Both the position numbers and the translations under genes were made by a program. A stretch of DNA of 64,000 nt from Nocardia jinanensis (GTDB lineage Bacteria; Actinomycetota; Actinomycetes; Mycobacteriales; Mycobacteriaceae): positions 124,001-188,000 of the forward strand of contig NZ_BMMH01000007.1 in NCBI RefSeq assembly GCF_014645735.1, in the 5' to 3' direction. A model generated the notes under the pieces. It saw only the letters and a list, made by a program, of their open reading frames with translations, was not told the origin of the DNA and made no database searches. This document shows, in pieces, positions 39,569 through 46,770 of this stretch (positions within the stretch are counted from its first letter, which is position 1; each line of letters starts with the position of its first letter).

Positions 39569-41122
39569 ATGTCCATCACCCTGACCGAGCAGGACAAAGC
39601 CACCCTGCGGACCGCCGCCTACGGTGCCCTGTCGCTGATGGCGGCGACCGGCGCGCCCCACTCGGCCGCCACGAACGGATCCATCGCTCTGATGTCGGCG
39701 ACCGGTCCGGTCGGGCACGTGCTCGCCGCGAAGTCCAGGGATATTCACCTGGCAGGCAAGACCGTCGCAGAACTGGCCGACCAGGTGCTGCCGGCCCTGA
39801 CCGCCACCATGAGCGTGCTCGGGGAGCAGGATCCGGCAGAGGCCGACAACTTCCGCCGCACCGTCCTGGTCGCGGTCGACGCGGCCGGCCGGCCGCGCAA
39901 CGGTGAGCCCGGCCCCACCGCGGCCGAGATGGCCCGCAAGATCACCGCCGCCCTCGACGCGGCCCGGCCGGAAACTGTGGACGACAGGGCGATACGGGCG
40001 TTCACTGCCGAACAGGATCGCCCGGAGCTCCGGAAAGCGATCGAGGAGATCGTCGAGTCCGGTTTCACCGGGATCACCGTGCGGGTGCACGACGAGCGTG
40101 GTGAATGGGTGGGCAGCGCCGGTGTGGCCGAGCTGGGCGGTTTCGCGAAGCCGCCGGTCGATGGGCATGTCCGGATCGGCAGCAACACCAAAACCTTTAC
40201 CGCGACCCTGGTGCTGCAGTTGGTGGCCGAGGGCAGGATCGTGCTGGACACCCCCGCTGTGGAGTACCTGCCCGAGTTCGGGATCGACGAGCGGATCACG
40301 GTACGTATGCTGTTGCAGCACACCAGCGGGCTGTTCAACTTCACCGGCGAGTACTATCCCGACGGGACGATCGTGGCGGGGATCCCCAGCACCATTTCGG
40401 GCAAGGAATGGGTGGACAAGCGGTTCGACACCTATCGGCCGGAAGACTTGATACGACTGGCGTTGTCCCGGCCGGCGCGGTTCGAACCGGGTACCGACTG
40501 GAGCTACTCCAACACCAACTACGTACTGGCCAGGTTGCTGATCGAGAAGGTCACCGGCCACTCGGTCGCCGAGGAGATGCAGCGGCTGATCCTCGGACCG
40601 CTCGGACTGTCCGGCACTGTCTCGCCGAGCACCCGCACGGATATCCCGGAACCGCACGCCCACGCCTACTACCGGTACGACGACGCGGGCGTTGAGAAGA
40701 CGGTCGACGTCACCCGCCACAACCCGTCCTGGATCTCGAGCGGTGGTGACATGATCTCGACGACCCGGGACCTGCACATTTTCCTCTCCGCCCTGAACAG
40801 CGGCAAGCTCCTGCCGGCCGGACTGCTGGCCGAAATGCGGACACCGCACCCGACTGGCATCCCCGGGATGGATTACGGCCTCGGAGTGTTCGTGCAGGAC
40901 ACGGCCCACGGCGGCACCGTTATCACGCATAACGGTGGTGCGGCGGGTCACGGGGCGCTCATGTACAGCACGCCCGACGGCAGCAAGACCCTCACGGCGT
41001 CGCTGAACTATGTGGACGACGCCGCGCTGTCGCTGTCGGTGGCTTTCCAGCAGGCGACACAGCGGCTCGTCGAGGAGGTGTTCGGCGGCGGGCAGGCCGA
41101 TCCGGCGCGGCCGACGAACTGA
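39569..41122 (+). CDS. Serine hydrolase (beta-lactamase fold) with N-terminal domain
   Basis: A 517-residue protein. Residues 1-135 form a helical domain of unknown role (EQDKATLRTAAYGALSLMAA, TVAELADQVLPALTATMSVL), which resembles free-standing small actinobacterial proteins. Residues about 145-510 are a class C beta-lactamase/D-Ala-D-Ala-peptidase fold: S205-x-x-K208 (GSNTKTF), Y313-S-N315 (WSYSNTNY) and THNGG as the KTG-like box. There is no signal peptide, so it is probably cytoplasmic, an esterase or peptidase. ATG at 39569 follows GAAGGAGA. It is a near-copy of the gene at 48621, in inverted orientation, with parts of about 97 percent identical DNA by eye. A strong hairpin terminator follows. 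Confidence 0.88.
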   Translation: MSITLTEQDKATLRTAAYGALSLMAATGAPHSAATNGSIALMSATGPVGHVLAAKSRDIHLAGKTVAELADQVLPALTATMSVLGEQDPAEADNFRRTVLVAVDAAGRPRNGEPGPTAAEMARKITAALDAARPETVDDRAIRAFTAEQDRPELRKAIEEIVESGFTGITVRVHDERGEWVGSAGVAELGGFAKPPVDGHVRIGSNTKTFTATLVLQLVAEGRIVLDTPAVEYLPEFGIDERITVRMLLQHTSGLFNFTGEYYPDGTIVAGIPSTISGKEWVDKRFDTYRPEDLIRLALSRPARFEPGTDWSYSNTNYVLARLLIEKVTGHSVAEEMQRLILGPLGLSGTVSPSTRTDIPEPHAHAYYRYDDAGVEKTVDVTRHNPSWISSGGDMISTTRDLHIFLSALNSGKLLPAGLLAEMRTPHPTGIPGMDYGLGVFVQDTAHGGTVITHNGGAAGHGALMYSTPDGSKTLTASLNYVDDAALSLSVAFQQATQRLVEEVFGGGQADPARPTN

Positions 41123-41183
41123 CCACCTCCGACCTCGCTACTTCCAGGTGCGACCCCCACCGGTCGTCCATCGAACAGAATCT

Positions 41184-41221
41184 GGATCCGGGCCACTCCG
41201 AACTCGGTGTGGCCCGGATCC
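41184..41221. terminator. Strong hairpin terminator after serine hydrolase
   Basis: Arms GGATCCGGGCCAC and GTGGCCCGGATCC are perfect 13-nt complements around a 12-nt loop, 61 bp after the hydrolase stop. There is no long T-tract, but the stem is among the strongest in the window and separates the hydrolase from the MerR remnant. Confidence 0.7.
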
Positions 41222-41242
41222 ATTCGAGCACCCGGTGGGTGA

Positions 41243-41491
41243 GATGACAGCCCCGCAGGTCGCACCGAATTACGCCCACACCTCGCGCGACGGGCGAACC
41301 AACTCGACCACGACATCGCCCGGCTGACCCGCATGCGCGACAGCCTGCACCACGCAGCGACCTGCACCCACGAACCATTGGTCGAATGCCCCCAGTTCAA
41401 GACGACCATCGCCGACACCGACAACGCGCGCGCAGCCTCGTCGACTCCCGTTGGCTTCGTGGCCGCTGGGCCGATGGACCCTCAGCCCTAA
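41243..41491 (+). pseudogene. MerR-family regulator C-terminal remnant
   Basis: The frame 2 segment reads LRPHLARRANQLDHDIARLT, then RMRDSLHHAATCTHEPLVEC and PQFK, the dimerisation helix and cysteine-containing tail of a MerR regulator. No start and no HTH are present; a stop lies just upstream at 41240. It ends at TAA 41489-41491. It does not match the C-terminus of the intact MerR at 47839. Its 5' part was lost, perhaps with the arrival of the IS110 element that follows. Confidence 0.65.
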
Positions 41492-41732
41492 TGGGAGCTA
41501 CCGGGTCAGCCAGTAAGGCAGACTCGGTGCCTGCAGCCCCGATAGGTGAGCACTTCCACAGCCTGAACCGTCGAGTTCTGGTGTCAGATCGTGCCCCTGT
41601 CGGCGGCCGGGAGCGGACAACTTTTGGGATGTCGTGCCCGCCAACATGATTGGTGTGAGCACTGGTCCATTAGGGCGCTGGGTCTCCCGCGGGCTGCGAA
41701 TAACCGGACACGGCAAATTTCAGGAGCGTTGA

Positions 41733-42959
41733 GTGCTGTTCGTCGGAGACGATTGGGCGGAGGACCACCACGATGTGGAGGTCCAAGACGAGCAAGGCCG
41801 CACGTTGAAGGCGGCCAGAGTGCCTGAGGGCATCGAGGGCATGGCGCGTTTACATGAGCTGATCGCCCGGTTCCTGCCAGAGGATTCTGATCCCGGCCAG
41901 GTGCTGGTGTGCATCGAGACCGATCGCGGCCCGTGGGTGCGAGCGTTGGTCGCGGCCGGCTACCAGGTTTACGGGGTGAACCCGAAACAGGCAGCGCGAC
42001 ACCGGGAACTGCTGTCGCTGTCGGGCGCCAAGGACGACAAGGCAGATGCCCGCACCTTGGCCGACATGCTGCGAACCCGCCGCCACCAGCTGCGTCAGGT
42101 TGCTGCCGACTCCGAGGAGGCCGAGGCGGTCAAGGTCGCAGCCCGCGCCCATCAGACGATGATCTGGGAACGCACCCGGCACATGTTGCGGCTACGCACC
42201 GCACTGCGTGAGTACTTCCCGGCCGCGCTCGAGGCGTTCAAGCCGCTCGGGCTCTCGGGCGCTGACACCCTCGAGCTGTTGACCAAGGCAGCCGATCCGG
42301 GCGCCGCGGCCCGGCTGACGATTGGCCAGATCACCGCCGCGCTCAAGCGGGCAAGACGTCGCGACGTGCCCGCGAAGGCCGCCGCGATCCAGGCGGCGCT
42401 ACGTGCCGAGCAGCTGGGCCAGGCCGATATCGTGGCTGGCGCCTATGCCGTGTCGGTCCGCACGACGGTCGCGGTCCTGCGCACGCTCAACGAGCAGATC
42501 AAGATCCTCGAGGGTGAGGTCGATGTGTGTTTTGGCCGGCACCCGGACGCTGAGATCTACCTCAGCCAACCCGGTATGGGCGTGATCACCGGCGCCCGGG
42601 TGCTCGCAGAATTCGGCGACGCCGAGAACCGTTATGCCGACGCCAAATCCCGCAAGAACTACGCTGGCACCGCCCCGATCACCCGCCAGTCCGGCAAGAC
42701 CAAGACTGTCCACGCCCGATTCGTCCACAACGATCGCCTCGTCGACGCCCTGCACATGCAAGCCCACGCCGCGATGCTGCACGACGCCGCGGCACGCGCC
42801 TACTACGACGAACTACGAGCCCGCGAGATCGGCCACAACGCCGCGCTACGACAGCTCGGCAACCGGCTCGTCGGAATCCTGCACGGCTGCCTCAAAACCC
42901 AATCCCCTTACAGCCAAACCGCCGGCTGGGCACACCGCTATCAACACCTCGCCGCTTGA
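41733..42959 (+). CDS. IS110-family transposase
   Basis: A 408-residue DEDD transposase. The N-terminal RuvC-like domain has FVGDDWAEDHHDVEV (first Asp), VCIETDRGPW (Glu) and GAKDDKADARTLADML (final Asp pair). A long helical region follows, then the transposase-20 domain with YLSQPGMGVITGARVLAEFG and GTAPITRQSGK, holding the conserved serine. The length is normal and the frame intact, so it may be active. GTG at 41733 follows CAGGAG. It moves through a circular double-stranded intermediate in the family, guided in several members by a bridge RNA made from the non-coding ends. Confidence 0.93.
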   Translation: MLFVGDDWAEDHHDVEVQDEQGRTLKAARVPEGIEGMARLHELIARFLPEDSDPGQVLVCIETDRGPWVRALVAAGYQVYGVNPKQAARHRELLSLSGAKDDKADARTLADMLRTRRHQLRQVAADSEEAEAVKVAARAHQTMIWERTRHMLRLRTALREYFPAALEAFKPLGLSGADTLELLTKAADPGAAARLTIGQITAALKRARRRDVPAKAAAIQAALRAEQLGQADIVAGAYAVSVRTTVAVLRTLNEQIKILEGEVDVCFGRHPDAEIYLSQPGMGVITGARVLAEFGDAENRYADAKSRKNYAGTAPITRQSGKTKTVHARFVHNDRLVDALHMQAHAAMLHDAAARAYYDELRAREIGHNAALRQLGNRLVGILHGCLKTQSPYSQTAGWAHRYQHLAA

Positions 42960-42980
42960 CATCCAAGCTCCTGGGATGTC
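42958..42980. repeat. Hairpin at right end of IS110
   Basis: GACATCC and GGATGTC are perfect 7-nt arms around nine bases, overlapping the last base positions of the transposase stop codon. It may be the element's right-end structure or a terminator. The GGGATGTC half recurs on the left side of the element at 41626. Confidence 0.5.
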
Positions 42981-42989
42981 TGACACATT

Positions 42990-43172
42990 CAGACCGCCGG
43001 CCCGGACACCACCGCGGCTGTGCCCGGCCTGCTCTATGCCTGGGCCCGATCGGTCACCGGCGGGTGGATCGGGTTTGTTCATCTCGCGGTCCGGGGGTTG
43101 GGGAACATCGGCGAGAAAAGTCACGCTAGGAGTTGCCGCAGAGGGGGGGCATACTGTGCGTCACTCTCGTAA
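42990..43172 (+). pseudogene. Remnant of uncharacterised family (copy 1)
   Basis: The frame starting near 42990 reads TAGPDTTAAVPGLLYAWARS and then VTGGWIGFVHLAV, which matches the end of the small protein at 45698 (LDTHATVPGLLNAWARSTTG, AWIAFVHLAI). After VHLAV the sequence turns into GLGNIGEKSHARS and a stop at 43170-43172. The 5' part was removed at the IS110 boundary. The family is unknown to me. The 3' part coincides with the left copy of an inverted repeat that flanks the next gene. Confidence 0.55.
43102..43127 (+). repeat. Left copy of GGAACATC repeat (26 bp)
   Basis: Begins GGAACATCGGCGAG and ends AAAAGTCACGCT. An inverted copy at 44300-44325 differs at one of 26 positions, and a diverged direct copy (GGAACATCAGCGCGAG) lies at 44119-44144. 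The outer pair brackets the methyltransferase-like gene 43223-44092, so this may be the boundary of a small mobile or recombined unit. Confidence 0.65.
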
Positions 43173-43222
43173 TAAGGCGGTGAACGAGACTGGCAAACCC
43201 GATCTCCAATCTCTTTCGAAGA

Positions 43223-44092
43223 GTGCGAGACCTACTTGCTCGAGATCTTCACTCGGTCAGCGACGAGGGGTTGGCGCATCCCATACACGGTTTCGCCGAT
43301 ACCGCGCGCGATGGTGTGGACCAGGTGGTATCGGCGAACACCACTGCCTTGGTGCGGGAGATCAGAACACGGGCGGGGTTGGCTCCCGAATATCGGTACA
43401 CCGATATTCGGGAATCGCGAGCTCTGGAGATGCGCCAAACCGACGACATGAACCAGCGTCGCTACGGATTGGGGCAGCGGCCGCATGGAACCGAACTTCC
43501 GGAGTTCGAGGCGTCGCAGCTGCGCGCGGGGCCAGCAGAGGATCTCGACGCCTTGTTGGACCAGGCCCGCACTGCTGAGGGCGGAGCCCGATTGGTGATA
43601 GGAGGCGGTCACAAATTTCGACCCGCAGAACCGGGAGAAGTGTTCGTCAATGTGAATCCGGAGTCCCGGCCGGACGTTGTCGCCGACTTCCGTGACCTGT
43701 CGGTATTCCCCGATGCCGTCTTCGACCGGGTATATCTGGAACGAGTGCCCCTGTGGAACCAGCTACAGGAAAATGGCGCCTCCGAGCTGAGCCGGGTGAT
43801 GAGAAGCGGTGGTGAACTGGTCATAAGTACCGGAATGGGCAACATTGCGCCCGCAACGGAACGGCACGCAAACATTCGCGCGCTCCAGGCGGCCGGGTTC
43901 GGCGACATCGATTACACCGTGTCCCGAGACGACATGCTGGCGCCCGAAGAGAAGAACAGTCTCAGCGATTGGTACGAGATCAGCGCCACCAAGACCGGAA
44001 CGGCCGACTCCGAGGGGGTGCAGACCGGCGGCAAAACGGTCGAGGACACATTCGACGAATCCGACGGACTGCGTATCGACGATATCCCCTGA
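43223..44092 (+). CDS. SAM-methyltransferase-like protein, possibly truncated at N-terminus
   Basis: About 289 residues from GTG 43223; the frame is open about 13 codons further up (NPISNLFRRV) but without a good start, so the gene may be a 3' fragment of a longer protein. Residues about 120-250 have a class I methyltransferase pattern: ARLVIGGGHKFRPAEPGEVF, VNVNPESRPDVVADFRDLSV, FDRVYLERVPLW, and ELSRVMRSGGELVISTG followed by LQAAGFGDIDYTV. The N-terminal part and the acidic tail are unique. C-terminal methyltransferase-like domains of this kind occur in phage-type or polymorphic toxin proteins, which is a possible origin. It lies between inverted GGAACATC repeats beside an IS110 element. 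Confidence 0.6.
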   Translation: MRDLLARDLHSVSDEGLAHPIHGFADTARDGVDQVVSANTTALVREIRTRAGLAPEYRYTDIRESRALEMRQTDDMNQRRYGLGQRPHGTELPEFEASQLRAGPAEDLDALLDQARTAEGGARLVIGGGHKFRPAEPGEVFVNVNPESRPDVVADFRDLSVFPDAVFDRVYLERVPLWNQLQENGASELSRVMRSGGELVISTGMGNIAPATERHANIRALQAAGFGDIDYTVSRDDMLAPEEKNSLSDWYEISATKTGTADSEGVQTGGKTVEDTFDESDGLRIDDIP

Positions 44093-44118
44093 CATCCCGG
44101 GACACCGGGCCCCTACCA

Positions 44119-44144
44119 GGGGGTTGAGGAACATCAGCGCGAGA
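44119..44144 (+). repeat. Diverged direct copy of GGAACATC repeat
   Basis: GGGGGTTGAGGAACATCAGC followed by GCGAGA matches GGGGGTTGGGGAACATCGGC near 43093-43112 with few differences. It starts 27 bp after the stop of the methyltransferase-like gene, in the same orientation as the left copy. Confidence 0.5.
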
Positions 44145-44258
44145 CACCGAAGACAGCCTTACAAGAGGCCGGGAGCCCGCCCCGGACGGGCGCTGCCGCA
44201 CATAGTTTCGTGAGTCGACCGTGGAGGCGAGGGGCAGTTGCGCCAGTTCGGAGACTGA

Positions 44259-44293
44259 GTTACCGCACATAGTGCGCCACTATTCGAGGTAAC
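44259..44293. repeat. Nested inverted repeat (cruciform-like)
   Basis: Outer arms GTTACC/GGTAAC enclose inner arms ATAGTG/CACTAT with a CGC loop. Two dyads share nearly the same centre. It sits directly before the inverted GGAACATC repeat. A recombination-end structure or RNA hairpin are possible roles. Confidence 0.5.
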
Positions 44294-44299
44294 CGGCTC

Positions 44300-44325
44300 A
44301 GCGTGACTTTTCTCGCGGATGTTCC
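44300..44325 (-). repeat. Right, inverted copy of GGAACATC repeat
   Basis: Reads AGCGTGACTTTTCTCGCG then GATGTTCC on the plus strand, the reverse complement of 43102-43127 apart from one position. Together they span 1.22 kb around the methyltransferase-like gene. Confidence 0.65.
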
Positions 44326-44608
44326 CGGACCCCCGATCACACTCCCGAGCATAATCGAATGCGTGTTCCCCAGGGTTTCAGTAAAGGCGTCCTCGACGTA
44401 GTCGACGTGACTGGTTTGTGCTGGTCATCGGTGGTGGCGACACGCTTATCTGGGGTGTCCACGACGCGCCGGTTCCGATTAGGGAGATCGCACCGACGGT
44501 CGTAGCCTCGCTCGCCATACGTTCCAGTGGTCGGGTGGCGGAGGAGGCGGGGTGCGGGTTCAGCGGGTGCTGGCTGTGGAGGGTGGGCCGGAGTGAATCT
44601 CCCCGGGT

Positions 44609-44932
44609 TTGGTGCTCAGAGGCCGGATCACCTTCGGATCAGTAGCCAACCACGCGGGCGTTTCACGGTCCTGGCTCTACAACCAGCCCGACCTCACCGA
44701 GAAGATCCGCCGCCTCCGCACCCAGAACCGGACCATGCGCCCGGGCACCGTTACACCGGAACGACGTGCCAGCGAAGAATCCTGGCACCGCCGTCTCGAA
44801 CTCGCGCATACCCGGATCAAGGAACTGAACGAGGAGATCCGATCGCTCCGGACCCAACTCGCACTCGCACACGGCCAACGGCGAGCCGATAACACCGCTA
44901 CCTTGGGTGAACGGCGGAATCGACAGCACTAA
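44609..44932 (+). pseudogene. DUF6262 (transposon TnpC-like) protein, 5'-truncated
   Basis: About 107 codons from a TTG at 44609. ITFGSVANHAGVSRSWLYNQ then PDLTEKIRRLR is the HTH part of DUF6262 proteins, followed by a coiled segment RIKELNEEIRSLRTQLALAH. DUF6262 proteins accompany pairs of tyrosine recombinases in Tn554-type transposons, where they act as accessory protein TnpC. The N-terminal 30-40 residues expected in the family are absent and no recombinase gene is nearby, so it is a remnant of such a transposon. The sequence overlaps nothing else. Confidence 0.65.
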
Positions 44933-44990
44933 CCGATTGCGGCTCTGCTGGTGCGGCATTCCGAGCAACCTCACGCTCTACGATATTTTC

Positions 44991-45530
44991 ATGGGTGAAC
45001 GTCGGCCGACAGCAGGACAATTAGATACGGCCCGACTGTCGTTGCGCTGTCCCACGATCGATGATGTCGATGCGATCTTCGCGATCCACAACCACCCGGA
45101 AACCTGCGTCCACAACCCCTCCGACGCGCTGACCGAGCCCGACGAGGCGCATCAACTATTCGACCGCTGGAACGCCCAGTGGGAACGCTGCGGATACGGA
45201 TATTGGGCTGTGGTCCGCCTCGGTGAGGCACAACCCTTCGGGTTCTGTGGCATCAAACCAATGGAATTGCATGGACATGAGGTGCTCAATCTCTTCTGCC
45301 GCTTCGCTCCCGCAGGATGGGGCAAGGGCTATGCGAGCGAGGCAACAGCCGCCGTTGTCGGCTGGGCATCTGACAATGTTCCACACCTGCCGCTGATCGC
45401 CAGAATCCGACCGGACAACATCGCCTCCCAACGCTTGGCGATCCGGGCGGGCCTGTCTCACGCGGAACACCTCGATGGACCGGGTTATGACGGCTTCGAC
45501 TGGATCTACACCGCGAAACCACTCGACTGA
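44991..45530 (+). CDS. GNAT-family N-acetyltransferase (RimJ-like)
   Basis: A 179-residue acetyltransferase with the acetyl-CoA-binding motif GWGKGYASEATAAVVGWA near 108-125 and RPDNIASQRLAIRAGL near 142-157, both standard for RimI/RimJ-type GNAT proteins. It acetylates an amino group, on a protein N-terminus or a small molecule; the acceptor is unknown. ATG at 44991 gives the normal length, while the open frame upstream overlaps the DUF6262 remnant. It appears intact among remnants, so it may be the cargo of a former mobile element. Confidence 0.88.
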   Translation: MGERRPTAGQLDTARLSLRCPTIDDVDAIFAIHNHPETCVHNPSDALTEPDEAHQLFDRWNAQWERCGYGYWAVVRLGEAQPFGFCGIKPMELHGHEVLNLFCRFAPAGWGKGYASEATAAVVGWASDNVPHLPLIARIRPDNIASQRLAIRAGLSHAEHLDGPGYDGFDWIYTAKPLD

Positions 45531-45697
45531 CAAGGCACAGCCACTCACCAGCGCCAGGATCTGGACGAATACAACCGACCAATGGATCGCGAGCACGATC
45601 ACGGCGTCGGAACTCGTCCATAGGCATACCGCTCGATCCGCACCGGCGCCGATATCCGTCGATCAGTGACGCCACAGCTCTGCGATAGGACCACTGC

Positions 45698-46033
45698 TTG
45701 GAAGACACTGTCCACGACGCAACACCCCTGCTCGTGTCCACCAGCTACAACCAGAACCCAGGGGAAAGTGTGTTCGATTCCTGGTGTGACGAGTTCTCCG
45801 CCCCTTTGCGGCGTGTCTTCGATCCACCGAGGCCGGTGCTGGTGGATCTGAGCGCCGTGATCACCCCGGAACCGGGCTTCCGCCGAGACGCCGTGTCGAT
45901 GCGCACCAAGAACGCCGGCCTGGACACCCACGCCACCGTCCCCGGGCTCCTGAACGCGTGGGCCCGGTCGACCACGGGCGCCTGGATCGCTTTCGTACAC
46001 CTGGCGATCCCCACGGGGGACCGGAAGGGCTAG
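45698..46033 (+). CDS. Uncharacterised small protein (copy 2 of remnant family)
   Basis: A 111-residue protein of unknown family: RRVFDPPRPVLVDLSAVITP near 40, RTKNAGLDTHATVPGLLNAW near 70, ARSTTGAWIAFVHLAI near 90. The same end sequence occurs in the remnant at 42990-43172. After PTGDRKG the frame meets TAG (46031-46033). Reading on gives VETRQWCPAGALTRRDP before the next stop, which looks like the natural C-terminus of the family, so the TAG may be a nonsense mutation of TGG. It is followed by a broken DNA methyltransferase gene. No membrane segment or signal is evident. Confidence 0.5.
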   Translation: MEDTVHDATPLLVSTSYNQNPGESVFDSWCDEFSAPLRRVFDPPRPVLVDLSAVITPEPGFRRDAVSMRTKNAGLDTHATVPGLLNAWARSTTGAWIAFVHLAIPTGDRKG

Positions 46034-46132
46034 GTCGAGACCAGGCAGTGGTGCCCCGCTGGCGCGTTGACGCGGCGAGATCCGTGAAACGGGCCGACCG
46101 GGAGCCTCACACCCCCTTGGGGTCTTTGCGTC

Positions 46133-46770
46133 ATGAGCCTGCGATCGACGGTGTATTTCGCCGGATTCGGCGGCGACTCGCTGGGTGGGAAGAGGCTCCG
46201 GGTATCGAACTCGCGCTCGCGGCCGACCACAACCCCGAATGCGTCGATATCCACGCGCTGGACTTCCCGACCGCCGACCACCTCCCGTCGGGTGATGTGG
46301 AGGAGATCGACCTGGCGAAACTGCCCTACAGCGAACTGTTCTGGGCCTCGCCGGCGTGCCCGGCCTGGACCGACGCCAAGGGCAAGAAACGGTATTTCGA
46401 CAAGAGTGGAACCGCTGGATCAGCGAAATCGAGGAGATCGGCTACGAGACCCGGGTGATCGCGCTGAACTCCGCGCATGCGGTCCCCCGCGCCGCCCTGA
46501 CCGCCCCGCAGTCACGGGACCGGCTCTACGTCGCTTACTGGCTCAAGAGCCTCGGGCGTCGCCCGGACTGGGACAAATGGCTGCGCCCGAAAGCCTGGTG
46601 CCCAGAGTGCGACACCGTCGTGGACGCGGTGCAGACCTGGAAGAAGGCCGGGATCGACATGGGCCGCTACGGGCAGCGCCACGGCCAGTACGTGTACCGC
46701 TGCCCCAGCAAAACGTGCCGGTTCGCGATCGTGGAGCCGATCACCGCCGGAATCGCGGTTGCCGACCAGG
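46133..46770 (+). pseudogene. DNA (cytosine-5) methyltransferase, frameshifted with internal deletion
   Basis: Three frames are needed to follow the homology. The first gives MSLRSTVYFAGFGGDSLG (SAM-binding motif I). The second gives GIELALAADHNPECVDIHAL and LFWASPACPAWTDAKGKKRY with the catalytic PC-type loop as ACPAW. The third gives WNRWISEIEEIGYETRVIAL, NSAHAV, TAPQSRDRLYVAYW and a zinc-like CPECDTV. The ENV motif expected between the second and third parts is missing, so an internal deletion accompanies at least two frameshifts. It was probably an orphan or phage methyltransferase. Its end runs into the 3' end of the convergent hydrolase gene. Confidence 0.78.

Larger units (their letters stand above)
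41626..42980 (+). mobile_element. IS110-family insertion sequence (approximate ends)
   Basis: One transposase gene with a leader of about 110 bases and a short 3' flank. GGGATGTC occurs at 41626-41633 and again at 42973-42980, the latter inside a hairpin GACATCC-n9-GGATGTC right after the stop. IS110 elements lack long terminal inverted repeats, so the ends are set by these repeats only and are uncertain. The left side cuts near a MerR remnant and the right side abuts a remnant of an unknown gene family, consistent with insertion into already decaying DNA. Confidence 0.6.
44093..44608. other. Repeat-rich region without a gene
   Basis: About 515 bases. It contains the direct repeat copy 44119-44144, a nested inverted repeat 44259-44293, the inverted repeat copy 44300-44325, and two CCGCACATAG motifs (near 44197 and 44263). 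Open frames here have no recognisable homology. The right part leads into the truncated DUF6262 gene. Confidence 0.5.

Noticed and set aside
41243..41491. MerR remnant as a decayed copy of the 47839 regulator that accompanied the first hydrolase paralogue
   Set aside because: Its C-terminal CTHEPLVECPQFK tail does not occur in the 47839 protein, so it derives from another MerR subfamily.
44418..44645. 75-codon ORF before the DUF6262 remnant
   Set aside because: No homology, no ribosome site; it overlaps the truncated DUF6262 frame.
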